Positions 23,601 through 35,664 of a stretch of 64,000 bases of DNA are shown piece by piece (the first letter of the stretch is position 1; the number at the start of each line of letters is the position of its first letter). The DNA comes from Panopea generosa (taxonomy: Eukaryota > Mollusca > Bivalvia > Adapedonta > Hiatellidae). The notes under the pieces are model-generated. The model was given only the letters and a program-made list of their open reading frames with translations. It was not told the DNA's origin and did no database searches. The position numbers and the translations under genes are program-made. The stretch spans positions 44,722,578 to 44,786,577 of the forward strand of contig CM055895.1 in the NCBI GenBank assembly GCA_029582155.1. The letters run 5' to 3'.

Positions 23601-26000
23601 TAGCAATCGTCTTTAAGTGTTCATTTTTAAGCTCTCATTTTGATACAGAAACAACTGATGACACTTTATTAGCATGATTTACGGAGCTGCGAAAAATGAA
23701 TTATTAGGTGAATAAATAATTGCTATCATCGGACAACTGTCAAAAGGACACATACATTGTTATACATAACATATACGCGGAGCTATATGAAAATGGCCAT
23801 GAATTATCTACAAACGATTCCAAGGGAGGGACCACTGAAAAACTTATTGAACCTGATATAACGAGAACATTGTCAGAATGTAATAATCTTAATTCGTTCA
23901 AACTGTCATATTTTCCAACAAGTGCAAAATTGACATTTTATTGTGAACAGGTGTGGTCCGGCGGTTTAATTGCACAAACATACTATGTGTATTCAGAATT
24001 CTATTCAAACGAAGATATTTTGGAAAATGGAATGGTGTTTTTGTGCTGGCATATTCGTCAACTTTATTGGAGGTTAAGATAATGATTCACGGACTCGCTG
24101 AAAGCAGTTGAAAGAGATAAGTTGCTGTATCCGACACAACGATACCTCGTTCCTTGATCTTCAAAATGCTAACAGTGAAAGAAAACAGGATCTATTCGGA
24201 TATCATTAAAATAATCTAATTGTCCGACATTTGATATAAAAAAAACAACTTATAGCCTCATTGCACTTTTGAAATGCACACTTTTTGATAATAACAAAAA
24301 TTATTTTAATTAAATGTGTTTTTGTATTGCTAAAACCATTCCTGTATACCTCTTAGTGATTTTTTTTTAAAAAAGTGAGATAATAAATAATGAAATGTGT
24401 ATTTCTTAGACGAGCGGTCCGAGCTTTTAATTAAATTAAATTTTTTTTTTGTAATTCCATAATGACTCGGTTGCTTTCCGACTGTACCTCCGCCAGTGTT
24501 CGGAAGTACACAAATGAATACTGCAGTGGTAGTTAGCGGATTAAGACAGTTAGATAAGGGGTTCATTATCAAGGTTAGAAAAGTAACGGCTTCACTAATA
24601 GTATGTATCGTTATTGGGTTTTCTTTTTCTTTTTTTAATGTCTGCAATAAAATTGTATCGAACGTATTACGCATTATTATTCACACGCACTGAAAAAAAA
24701 AGAGAACGGAATACTAGTTTGGTCTAGTAACTCTTGCTCAGGATCCTCCCTTGCAAATACGCATGATACTATCGCACGCGTTATTTATTTTTTAACCGCA
24801 TCCCCTACAGTTCCCCATACTATATTTGTCTGGTTTCTCTTTGAAGTAAATTGATCATATATTACCGACCGACGCGTTTCCGAACAAGCTGCGTATCTCT
24901 CCGTTTTCTGCCGAAAGTGTTTATTGGAAAGAGACGAACATTTATGTTCTTAATTATGTACGAATAATATGCTTATACTTACTTTTCCGTTTGCAAAGTC
25001 TCTCAGCGATCAAATAAACATGTATTCTATCATCGGTAACAGTAAAATTGACTTTAATTAAAACTATAAAACGACCTTTTCGGAAGTTTAAAGGGATTAT
25101 ATTGGCAAATAACACAAACACGCCTGTATGCAGTGTGCACAAAATAATGCTTATGTATTGACGTATAACCTTTATTTACTTGAAAGTTATCAAATTAACA
25201 CTTACTAAATGTTAGCCAAAACTTTAATACGTTCCGCAATAAAGTATTGCGCAAAGGTTACATTGAACTCCGTAAGCTTCCCGAACAAAGCCTCGAAAAC
25301 GAGATTGGGAACGAGTCTTCACGATGTTATCCGATGATAGATCGGAAACCCGAAAGCGGTTTGTTGGAAATCGCGATTGTAAACAAAAACAGAAACCCGA
25401 TGTTTGTAATAAAGAGGTTATGCAATTAGACACTTTAGCACGTATATCTCTAAGTTATAAGTGTATTTTCATGCTGGGCATGTGTATTTAGGACAGGGAA
25501 TTGAAGATAACATGCCAATATAATCCCTTTAATGAGCTTTTAAGCGTCTTAAAGACAATTCTGGAGACGTTGATTGACTGGTTTCCGAAACTTATTTAGT
25601 TTTTATGCCAGTTTCTCAAGGACTTAATGTTTCAGAGGACAGTTATTTTTCTCAGATACACAAAATACCATTGAACGATAGTAAACTTGATATACATTAA
25701 CACAGATAGTTTGCTTCTGATGTCAACCATATATCTCCAGTGTGTCATTCTAGTGGAAAACGACCTTGATAAGAGACATCGCGCACAATATTTCTCTAAA
25801 ACATGTTGCAATTTGGTAATGCATGATCCCGTCGTAGTATTTATCAGGAAGAACCGTGATATATTGGGTGCTGTTGGCTATGTTTTGTAGTTAGACCTTA
25901 TTCAATTTCTATACTACCAAATAAATATTTGAAAATATCAAAATAATTTTCGTGTATATTATTTATGCGTTTATTTTGCATGTCTAAATCACAGTGCTTC
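23601..26000. other. AT-rich intergenic sequence, no supported gene
   Basis: The longest open frame (23720-24082, 120 aa, plus) starts MLSSDNCQKD and matches nothing I know. No partner exons are evident. Nothing else is recognised. Confidence 0.5.
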
Positions 26001-26004
26001 GATG

Positions 26005-26225
26005 TTGAACGCGTGGTCCAGTGGTAGAGCAACGAATCCATAATCGGAGGACCGTGGGTCCGATTCTCCGCCACAGCTATTTGTGGTGTCCTTGAGCATA
26101 TCTTTTTTCCACATAAGCTTAGTACTGGTTTTACCCATGAAGACTCCGAGCGTGATTTGTCTAAGTTGTAAGAACTTGTTTCACAATCGAAGTAAAAAAA
26201 ATAAGTTTAAACGACTTTGCTTCGA
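26005..26225 (+). repeat. tRNA-derived SINE (family 5)
   Basis: A Pol III promoter-like head has box A-like GTGGTCCAGTGGTAGAGC at 26012 and box B-like GGGTCCGATTC at 26067. The body is CCACAGCTATTTGTGGTGTC and the tail GTCTAAGTTGTAAGAACTTG. The same body or tail occurs at 52790-52910 (minus), 52930-53045 and 60690-60815. It is not a functional tRNA because no acceptor pairing is found. Confidence 0.7.
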
Positions 26226-27359
26226 AATACCTGGCAACTGCCATAGGCAATTACGAGTTGTCGTTTTGCCAACACATTCTGTGACTTCCAAATTCGGTAT
26301 GTAATGAATAACATTTACATCAAATGAAAACTGTTCCGTAAAAGTAAACACACCATTACTTTTAGTCATCCTTCGTCATTGTTTACTCTACATTTTGCTG
26401 TCAGAAATCCTTCGGGAACAATTTGTTTTCGTACGAGGTAAACACAAGTAACGCATTATAAATCATCGTTTTGAGGGCGTGATCCTTTCTAAAGATCTAC
26501 TGACTTAGAATGATAACCAGTCAACTGTTATGGTAGGAGTATATAAGCTATAATAGCGTGTTGCACGAATCATGTATAGAGATGATACCTAATGAAATTT
26601 CTTTTTAAAAATAAAATATAAATACTATATATGCTAAATGTATCAGAAGGTCCGGACGTAACTAATTAATGAACGTATTAAACTCGGTGTTATTGAGTCT
26701 GTATGAATATGAAACTCCCCTGATTAAGTGCAATGATTCCGTGGAATGAATTAGAAAATAATGAAAGTACGGGGCGATTTTTACGGTCACCCGGCCTCTG
26801 TTGTAATAGTCACTAATATAAATCAAAAGTTGGGAGAAATAATAATCGTTGTATAACGAACTTTAGTTACTACACATCAGGTGTTTGATAAGTGGTTCAC
26901 AACTACAATGTTACATGTATACATCTCAGAGAACCATACATTATTAAGATTATACATATTCTTATCATGTTACGACTAAAAAGTTATATGATTTGCATTG
27001 ATTTAAAAGTTTATAAACACATTTCCAAGATAAAGATTAAACACGTATTCCATCCTAATACTTCACATCACCGATTTCAAGCAATCGTGAAACATCGGGT
27101 ATTTCCGTATCCTCCGAAAAATACACCTTGTGTATAGCTCTAGAATACACCAACGCTATTCGCCTGTGTAACATGTCTGTTATCATTCGCATGAAAATAA
27201 CAAATTATGTATCCGTCATTAAGTTGAATATATGGCGCTATTATATCAAAAGGTGGCATAAGGTGCCCGCCATTTTATTTTATCATGTGACTGAAAGAAT
27301 TTCCAAAATGGCGCCTTATTATGTCAGAGGTCTATCATAGATTTAGCATCACTCTCCCT

Positions 27360-27600
27360 TGCGGCGGTGGTTATATAACTGGGTTGTCTCCCTTTGAACT
27401 CTATACTGAGTGTATGGCTTCACGTCGCCCGGTACCGCGATCGTATTCCGACGTCAGGAACGTCAAGTCGTCCATATGACGAATATGTGGGTTGCTGTCC
27501 TATGACTGTACTTCCACCAACTGACTTCCTGTCACGTCTATACGTCGTTATTGACGAAGCGGACACATTTCACGCTTACGCCTAAAAACGGCTACAATAT
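27360..27600 (+). other. Unassigned GC-richer segment with TATA-like motif and short ORFs
   Basis: GGTTATATAACTGGG at 27370 precedes a start ATGGCTTCACGTCGCCC (27414, 21 codons) and an overlapping open frame 27394-27585 (63 aa). Composition is richer in CG dinucleotides than the surroundings. It could be the subterminal region or a broken second ORF of the MULE-like element. No homology recognised. Confidence 0.25.
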
Positions 27601-27606
27601 ATCTTA

Positions 27607-29014
27607 GTGGAAAAAAGAAACTGTGCATGTGTAAAATGTTCATATATCGCTCAATTTTATAAATTAAAGCTTGAAACTTTACACAGGTAAGTTGTGTATC
27701 CCTCTCGGTCATTTACACTGGTCAGTGCATGAGTTGCACGGGTAGTTTGTCTGTCCGGCCAACGTCTTCGTTTTGACGTTTTTTTCGGCCAGCAGTCAAT
27801 CGCAAACACGTTTGTCGCCTAAACCTGTGTAAAAGCATAGTGTTGATACCTGTAAGACACAAGACCAACACAAGACAAGACTGACAGATGTCGCGCCGTA
27901 GGCATGATCGAAGCTGGTGTACGTCAAACTGACGTTACCAGACAATTTGGTGTGCACCGAAATACTGTAAACGCCTTGTGGAGACGGTACCAACAGATTG
28001 GGACCACCAGAGACCGGCCTCGGTCAGGACATCCACGCGTTCATCTCCGTGAACGACTCAGAACTGCTACTTTGATGCCTAGAAGTATTCCTGGCCTAAG
28101 AAGAATTAGTCCCCGAACGGTACGTAATCGACTGCTTGAACGAGGCATACGTCCACGACGTCCAGCCATACGTCCTGTTCTCCAACAACGTCATCGTGTA
28201 GCACTTTTTGCCTGGTGTAGACGACACATACACTTCACGCAACAGGACTGGGCACGTGTTCTTTTCACGGATGAGTCCACGTTTCATCTCGACAGCAGCG
28301 ACGGTCGTTTTAAAGTGTACCGTTGTGTTGGTGAACGTTTCCATGACAGTTGTGTGATTCAACGACGTCCATTCGGCGGAGGTAGTGTCATGGTGTGGGG
28401 TGGCATCTCATCCCGTGGCAGAACAGCTTTTTTGGTTGTGGAAGACACACTTACAGGCATCAGATACCGTAACGAAATCATACGGCCTCACGTCCTTCCA
28501 TTTGTGCAGCAACGTAACGCCACGCTGTAACAGGATAACGCTCGCCCACACGTCGTGCGGGTCGTCACCGACTTCTTGATCCAGTACAATGTGAATGTGC
28601 TGCCCTGGCCTGCAATGTCACCGGATATGTCGCCTATAGAACAGTTGTGGGATGAGATGCAGCGTCGCTTACGTCGCCTCCAAAATCAGCCGTTGACGTT
28701 ACCTGACCTGTCACGTGCGTTTGTGAGACTCTGGAATGGTATTCCCCAGGCACTTGTCGCATCAATGAGGCGTCGTTGCCAAGCATGCATCGATTCCAAT
28801 GGTGGACACACACGGTACTGATGAGATGAACTTTGTTTGGAGAACGTTTCTGAAAACTGATCTCTATCCAAAACGCTGCTGATGCAATAACCATATTAAT
28901 TGAGCTAGTGTTAAATAAAGGTCAGATAAAACCCTGTTGAAATTTTCTTTGCGATTTCTTATATATCTCCAAAGTTATAGCATATTATACCCATGCACAG
29001 TTTCTTTTTTCCGC
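27607..29014 (+). mobile_element. Tc1-like (Tc1/mariner) transposon, nearly complete
   Basis: Terminal inverted repeats of 23 bp (27607-27629 and 28992-29014, one mismatch) begin GYGGAAAAAAGAAACTGTG. Both are flanked by TA (27605-27606 and 29015-29016), the target duplication of the Tc1/mariner superfamily. Total length is 1408 bp, normal for the group. One transposase gene occupies the middle. Clear ends with little decay suggest recent insertion. Confidence 0.93.
27885..28821 (+). pseudogene. Tc1-like transposase, inactivated
   Basis: The original start is probably ATGTCGCGCCGTAGG at 27885. A deletion just after it shifts the frame, so the open part begins MIEAGVRQTDV at 27904. An HTH (VTRQFGVHRNTVNALWRRY) and the GHPR-type linker are followed by DDE motifs: LFTDES (first D), QDNARPH (second D) and SPIEQLWDEM (E), the spacing of a DD34E catalytic triad. 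GGGSVMVWGGIS is the usual conserved block and NGGHTRY the usual C-terminus. Defects: loss of about a dozen residues after SGHPRV, an in-frame TAA at 28528-28530 where a Q codon is expected before QDNARPH, and a small deletion at GIPQALVASM. Mobilisable in trans at best. Confidence 0.92.
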
Positions 29015-29077
29015 TAGTATATATATAAAACTCAGATTTACTAGTTACTCAAATATGTCATGACATGGCGTCTATAA

Positions 29078-29280
29078 CTTACCATCTATCAATTTTCATG
29101 GTATTTTTATCAATATATGATAACAGTGCATTCATCTCTAACCATCTTATAGTTTCATGGTAGATTTATCAACATATTATAACAGTGCATTCAATTTTTA
29201 CCATCTAACAGTTTCATGGTAGATTTATCAATATATGACAACATTTCATTCAACTCTTACTATCTGCAGTTTCATGGCAG
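29078..29280 (+). repeat. Tandem repeat, ~60-bp unit, ~3.5 copies
   Basis: ACCATCT..CAGTTTCATGGTAGATTTATCAA.ATAT..AACA recurs at about 29082, 29142, 29201 and 29260. Confidence 0.8.
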
Positions 29281-30574
29281 TTTAAATAACAACTCATATA
29301 CGATCCTCCGTCACTCTCAACATAGCAAATATATTTCTACATAACTTCTCACCATAATATTAACAATTACAGACCAATTATGTATCTATTCACTTTGTGA
29401 ATATCAGTATAGCATCAACACAATTTAAGTACACTTATCAATCAATTACAACATGGTGAATTTTAATACTTCATTGTAAACACAATATCAACAGCTCAAA
29501 ATACATTCTCAGATTCCTCGGCCTATATTCTAACAAAACGCTTCTCAATACCGTGGATGTGTATTTAAAAAAACATACATTATCATCGGCCTGAATATGA
29601 ACCATTTATGCAACTTTACTTAGATCTGATTATGTCAAAAATATATATATCAGACATTCAAATATAACATAATATAAAATTCACATACATTCATATGCCG
29701 TTATGTACTGGAAAAGTAACATGCTCAATCTTTCTCGTCACAACTACACCTAAAGATGATTCTGCTAACTGGACCTTGCATTCCTAACAGAGTTAGCATT
29801 TATAGCAAAATCGTCCACATACCTTAGTGAATTTCGTGTAAATCATGAAAAACAATTCTCAAATATCGTACGATGCCAATTTTACGCTATTAGGCCAATG
29901 TAAACCTAAATTAGTTTTATGACAAATAAACCCGTTTAATTATTCTAACTTTCTTAATACCTAACGGAATTTGATGAACTAAACTTCAAAATGATTTATT
30001 CTTTAATAAAAGAATGAAAATGTAAACATGTCTTAAAAACGTTGCTCCTATCGATCTATCAATACGTTTTAACAATTCCACGCTACCTGACCTAAATATA
30101 GCCTATATCCCTATAATGGACACGTATTAGCTGACACTACTAAATTAGGCCACAACAACCTAACTATTGTGTTACAGTAGCTGAGTGTTTACAAAAAAAA
30201 TGTTATGTGCTGAAACATTGCGTGTTATGTCCAGAGTAATATTTTATACAGAAACTTCCATAAAAATGAGTAAACACCAGACAAAGATCTACAAGGTTGA
30301 TAGGTTTGGTATGAACTATTTTATATTTATTGTTTATTTTTATGTTTATGTTTTTTGTGGTGGAATCCACGTACCCTTTGAATGCCACGTCACCTGTTGG
30401 ACATATAGTTTCTTTTTTCTTATCTCATATCACATTTATAGTTAAAAGGCATATCACAACACGGAGACGTCGATTTCTAAGCATGTCTAACCTGTCTCAC
30501 AACGTATATTTAATCATTTTGGTCCTACGTGGTCGATAGGTTTAAGGCGCTGTCGTGTAATGATCACTTACATC
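29281..30574. other. AT-rich sequence, no supported gene
   Basis: Short frames around 30185-30540 are hydrophobic AT-rich translations on both strands with no recognised homology. Confidence 0.5.
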
Positions 30575-31385
30575 TTATTGACGAGTGTCGTCAACAGCGC
30601 GATCATCCAAACACGAATGTCTTTAACAGCGCGATCATCCAAACACGAGTGTCTTCAACAGCGTGATCATCTAAACACGAGAGTCTTCAACAGCATGATC
30701 ATCCAAACACGAATATCTTTAACAGCGCGATCATCCAAACACGAGTGTCTTCGACAGAGTGATCATCCAAACACGAGTGTCTTCAACAGCGCGATCATCC
30801 AAACACGAGTGTCTTCAACAGCATGATCATCCAAACACTAGTGTCTTCAATAGCGCGATCATCCAAACACGCGTGTCTTCAACAGCACGATCATCCAAAC
30901 ACGAGTGTCTTCAACAGCGTTATCATCCAAACACGAGTGTCTTCAACAGCGTTATCATCCAAACACGAGTGTTGTCAACAGTGCGATCATCCAAACACGA
31001 GTGTCGTCAACAGCGAGATCATCCAAATACGAGTGTCGTAAACAGCGCGATCATCCAAACACGAGTGTCTTCAACAGCGGGATCATCAAAACTTGAGTGT
31101 CGTCAACAGCGTGATCATCCAAACATGAGTGTCTTCAACAGCAGGATCATCCAAACTTGAGTGTCGTCAACAGCGAGATCATCCAAATACGAGTGTCGTA
31201 AACAGCGCGATCATCCAAACACGAGTGTCTTCAACAGCGGGATCATCAAAACTTGAGTGTCGTCAACAGCGTGATCATCCAAACATGAGTGTCTTCAACA
31301 GCAGGATCATCCAAACTTGAGTGTCGTCAACAGCGCGATCATCCAAACACGAGTGTCGTCAACAGCGTGATCATCCAAACCTGAC
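30575..31385 (+). repeat. 30-bp minisatellite, ~27 copies
   Basis: The unit is close to GCGATCATCCAAACACGAGTG + TCTTCAACA (30 bp). Variants alternate TCTTCAACA with TCGTCAACA and GCGATC with GTGATC. A block of about 120 bp (about 31015-31135 and 31165-31285) is duplicated as a higher-order repeat. Several frames stay open because 30 is a multiple of 3. Confidence 0.95.
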
Positions 31386-31397
31386 AATTCAGTTGCT

Positions 31398-31525
31398 CAC
31401 CCTGTTTACATTGGAATACCACTTGGTCGTAATTTATAAGTTTGTTTATTGTTTGCCTTAATAACTTAAAACGTAAATCATATTCAGATTGCAGTTGGCA
31501 GAGCGAAAATGTTATTTTATCTTAC
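31398..31525 (+). repeat. Detached fragment of the E2 foldback spacer
   Basis: CACCCTGTTTACATTGGAATACCA... and TCAGATTGCAGTTGGCA match 7476-7605 in the same orientation. It directly abuts the end of the 30-bp array, which shows the foldback family is dispersed beyond the cluster. Confidence 0.75.
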
Positions 31526-32429
31526 AGAAAAGAAGTAGAGTGAAAGCAGAGACGAAACCAGTTTATTCAGCTTTTTCATACAGGAGTATTATTCGTACGT
31601 AGTAATGAAGCGTCTTGATAATCAAGATCATGCACAAAATGTCGAAGTGAGAACGAAAATCTCAGCTTGCAAAGGAAACAACATGGTTTAAAATCAAAAT
31701 ACAGTTTTAGTTACTTTCCACCCCCAACAACCATTTCTTCAATAAGTATTTAAACCAATATTATTTGACAAATAGACTAGTTTAATCAAAGTAAGGCATT
31801 TGAACTACATGTACTTTTATTTAGACAATACCCCATGCTTCACTGAATTATTGAAAACTTATTGAGTGAAAATCACCAAAACAGTTAGATATTACTCAAT
31901 CAATTTATTTTGAAAAGTTTTCACCCTATTCAGTCAATTATTATCTGGAGCACTGATACTATGTTGTTTGTTTCTATATGTCAACCACTGTCTAGGTTGT
32001 TGGTTTATTATAAAATAAATTGCATCTGTCTTAAATATTTTGTTGCACGTAACATAACAACTATGATCATATGTTGATAGGTCCTTCATTCATGAATGTG
32101 TTGGTTTTTCAAAAAGACATACAATAAAGAAATAATCAAAACTGTTACGTCATTGCCTACTAGAAAATTTGAAAATATCTAATTTTTTTTTCATTATTAT
32201 TACAAAATTTTTTCTATGTCTTGAGATGTATGGGGTGCTTTCTGTGCGGGAAAATGGAAAAATGAGTGTCCACAGAGAAATACAAATAATAAAGTAAGTA
32301 GTTCTATTTTTGTAATAATACGGTAGGGAGTGTAGATCATATAGAACGATTGTACAGCACAGTTGACCTTGATACAGATCATCAGACAGGTAAAGTCACG
32401 TGGTCAAAAACAAATAATACAAATCACTC
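31526..32429. other. AT-rich sequence, no supported gene
   Basis: No open frame of note and no recognised repeat. Confidence 0.5.
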
Positions 32430-33290
32430 GAGCGTGACACTTGGTCAGAACAAAGTAGTATTAACTCAAGTTGGTAGTTTACTAAAATGAAAAGATGTAT
32501 CGAATAGTAGATTTATTATAGATGCTGTTGAAGATGGTTAAAGGTTAACATTTAAAACTACCACTTCAAGTATTCAAGTATTTGGAGAATCAAATTTATT
32601 TTGAAAAGGAAATACAATCATTATTGGATAAGGAAGTTTTGACGAGAGTTGAAGACAAACCAAAGATCATGAATCAAGAATTGTTTTAGATTGGATTATA
32701 TGCATATAATTATATACATCCTCATTTACATACATTCAAAATAAAATTTGAAGACATCAAAGTAGCAGAATATTTATTTAATAATTCAAGCTACGAGTTA
32801 AATTTTGATTTTGAAAAGTGCATATCATCACATTGATATTTTCACAAGATATATTATGTTTTGTGTTGGGATCACAAAGGTGAAGAAAAATATTATGTTT
32901 TCAATTCATCGACTTTTTTAATAAAAACAGCAGTACACATATTTACCAAGACATTAAAAAGTGTAAAATATTGTAGATGTAAAGGGAATGGACTTAAACT
33001 GTTTTAAGATGGCGGTATTGAAGTTCATGTCGGTCACGAACACGCAATTTACTCTTAGATTTTGGTTTCATATTGGCTGATTGATGCAAATTGACACCGA
33101 TAAGAATCTCTTGGTGGTTAGGTCATTTATTAGATTTTGAGCATAATCGATGTTTAATTAAAACCAAAAAAAGGATAATTTTAAAGATTAGGACTGGTTT
33201 TGAATACATGATTAGTTTAATCGTAACAGATAAATATATCAGAGTGTATTTAAAAAGTTGGCTTCAGTTGTTGGTCAAATTGCATCTTTA
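32430..33290 (+). pseudogene. Eroded DIRS-like reverse transcriptase fragment
   Basis: Broken frames translate in order to pieces typical of DIRS/YR-retrotransposon polymerases: FIIDAVEDG (about 32510), EKEIQSLLDKEVLTRVEDKP (32600), FKIKFEDIKVAEYLFNNSSY (32739), FDFEKCISSH, CWDHKGEEKYYVFNSS (32865), IFTKTLKS.KYCRCKGNGLK, a decayed YLDDG-like site (LF.DGGIEVH, 33000), and WWLGHLLDFEHNRCLI (33112). The catalytic YxDD is damaged and there are several stops. The 3' end runs into the 30-bp array at 33290. The assignment rests on order and spacing of motifs recalled from the family; a search was not possible. Confidence 0.65.
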
Positions 33291-33885
33291 CACTCCCGGA
33301 AGTGAGTTATGGTTATGTACAACTCCCAAAAGTGAGTGATAGATTTGTACAACTCCCAAAAGTGAGATATAGTAATGTTCAACTCCCGGAAGTGAGTTAT
33401 AGTTATGTACAACTCCTGGAAGTGAGTTATAGTTATGTACAACTACAAAATGTGAGTTATAGTTATGTACAACTCCTGGAAGTGAGTTATAGTTATGTAC
33501 AATTCCTGGAAGTGAGTTATAGTTATGTACAACTACCAAATGTGAGTTACAGTTATGTACAACTCCTGGAAGTGAGTTATAGTTATGTACAACTCCTGGA
33601 AGTGAGTTATAGTTATGTACAACTCCTGGAAGTGAGTTATAGTTATGTACAACTACCAAATGTGAGTTATAGTTATGTACAACTCCTGGAAGTGAGTTAT
33701 AGTTATGTACAACTACCAAATGTGAGTTACAGTTATGTACAACTACCAAATGTGAGTTATAATTATGTACAACTCCTGGAAGTGAGTTATAGTTATGTAC
33801 AACTACCAAATGTGAGTTACAGTTATGTACAACTCCTGGAAGTGAGTTATATTATTGTTATGGTTATGTGCAACACCGTAAAGTG
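33290..33885 (+). repeat. 30-bp minisatellite with two unit types, ~19 copies
   Basis: Unit AGTGAGTTATAGTTATGTAC plus AA and an 8-nt variable part, which is mostly CTCCTGGA (type A) or CTACCAAA (type B). The two types are interspersed rather than blocked. Open frames on both strands (173 aa minus, 194 aa plus) follow from the period and are not genes. Confidence 0.95.
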
Positions 33886-33889
33886 AACA

Positions 33890-34770
33890 TTTACCTTTAA
33901 TAAATACGGCTGTTGTTTAAAGGAAGAAAAATTCTATAGAATATTGCTTTGCTCGAGTCATTTAACAGTGCATTCCAAGATTAGAAAGAGTTATCTCTCA
34001 ATCTCATTTTAAGGTTTAATAAAAACAATCAGTGTTTCCAACTCTTTGACATACATAGTTAAATGGTAAGTTATAAAGTTTGTCTGACAAGAGAAACCCA
34101 ATTTGCTTTATTTGGATAAGTATCAATATCTGATAACATAGACTTATATGTTATTTCTATTTTCTACTTCCTGAGATTATTTTAAGCCAAAATGTTATAG
34201 CATTCAAATTATTGTTCTCAAAAGTCAGTTCTGCCAAATTCCCCATATACAAAATCGTTTTGACTAGAACCTAAATCTTATCCCCCAGTATCGTTCATTT
34301 GATTTGAAGTTGGCCTTCCATTCAGGTAACTTTTCTCCTTCACAGTTACCGAAATGTAGATCAAAAAGCGTGATAACACGTTATATTCAATAAATGTTTT
34401 GTCTCTATTAAATAACTTTGATCATTTCAAAAGTAAAATATGTTAATTTATTGGAAAAATGTAGGAAAAGTAAGTTTTTGAACATTTTATATAAAATCGG
34501 TGCATCGATTCGCGCGATGTGAGAAATGCTTTTCCATAAGAAATACATTTATTTTTTATTGCTTATACTAGCATATGAAAATTATATAATAGAAATGAGA
34601 AAAAACAAGAATCTCAAAGGTTTAATAAAATTTATTATGAAATATTGTCAAATCTCCCTCTGTACATTTAACATTTAAGCAAAAAATCACAATTTTTTTT
34701 TTTTTGTATTCCAATACATTACAATATCAAAATACATACAAAATTCACAAATTACTTGGCCAGGGGTGTT
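33890..34770. other. AT-rich sequence, no supported gene
   Basis: No recognisable coding or repeat structure before the CT tract. Confidence 0.5.
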
Positions 34771-34923
<153 letters not shown>

Positions 34924-35049
34924 AAGGACATACATGTACCATAAATAAACATTCATGTAAAAGAACATTATAATTTATATGTAAATATGTTATCACATTA
35001 ACTGATGTTATTAATAATATGTATAGTAATGAAGTTATAAGAGAACACA

Positions 35050-35330
35050 TGTAAACGAATTGTAAATAGCTGGGGTTTTTTAAACAAAAACATACAACAT
35101 TAACGGGTATGTAAATAAAATATGTGTTTAAAGTATATCACAGAACTATAAACAGAGTACATGTATAGCAATCGAAAGCGGCGATATGGTTATAAGACAG
35201 TATGTAAACAAATTGTAAATAGTTTTTAAAAAAAAATTAGCAGGTATTTAAATAAAATAAAATGTGTGCTAAAGTACATCACAGAACCATGCATATATAG
35301 AATAGCAATCGAAAGCGGTATTATCGTAAA
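35050..35330 (+). repeat. ~150-bp sequence in two tandem copies
   Basis: GTAAACGAATTGTAAATAG ... AGCAATCGAAAGCGGCGAT at 35052-35190 is repeated, diverged, at 35206-35325. Confidence 0.65.
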
Positions 35331-35664
35331 GTAAAATACAAAAGTAAATTATATGTACATGAAAATTATAATGTAAATTCAAATAAAAGATTAGCAAGGT
35401 ACTGTAAATAGATCATTAAAACAAATATTGATAAAATGGAGGTTATATAACAATTAATATACACGAGTAAATGGCAAGTCCAGACATACACAGAGCCACC
35501 TCAATAATGAGGCTTCCACAAGGAATTCTCGGCGGGTGCAATGCGTGGACGAACGCATCTTCGTGTAAAAGACATACATTACAGGTGTATTATATAGAAA
35601 AGATATGGGACGACAGTCACACAATATTTAATACCAACTACATGTCGTCAAAGCGTTTGCTGCG

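Noticed and set aside
23720..24082. 120-aa open frame as a gene
   Set aside because: No homology, promoter or splice context, and one such frame is not unusual in this much AT-rich sequence.
30575..31385. CRISPR-like array
   Set aside because: The 30-bp units are contiguous with no variable spacers and the genome is eukaryotic.
33288..33886. 173- and 194-aa repeat proteins on opposite strands
   Set aside because: Both arise from a 30-bp minisatellite; no start context, splice sites or unique sequence flank them.
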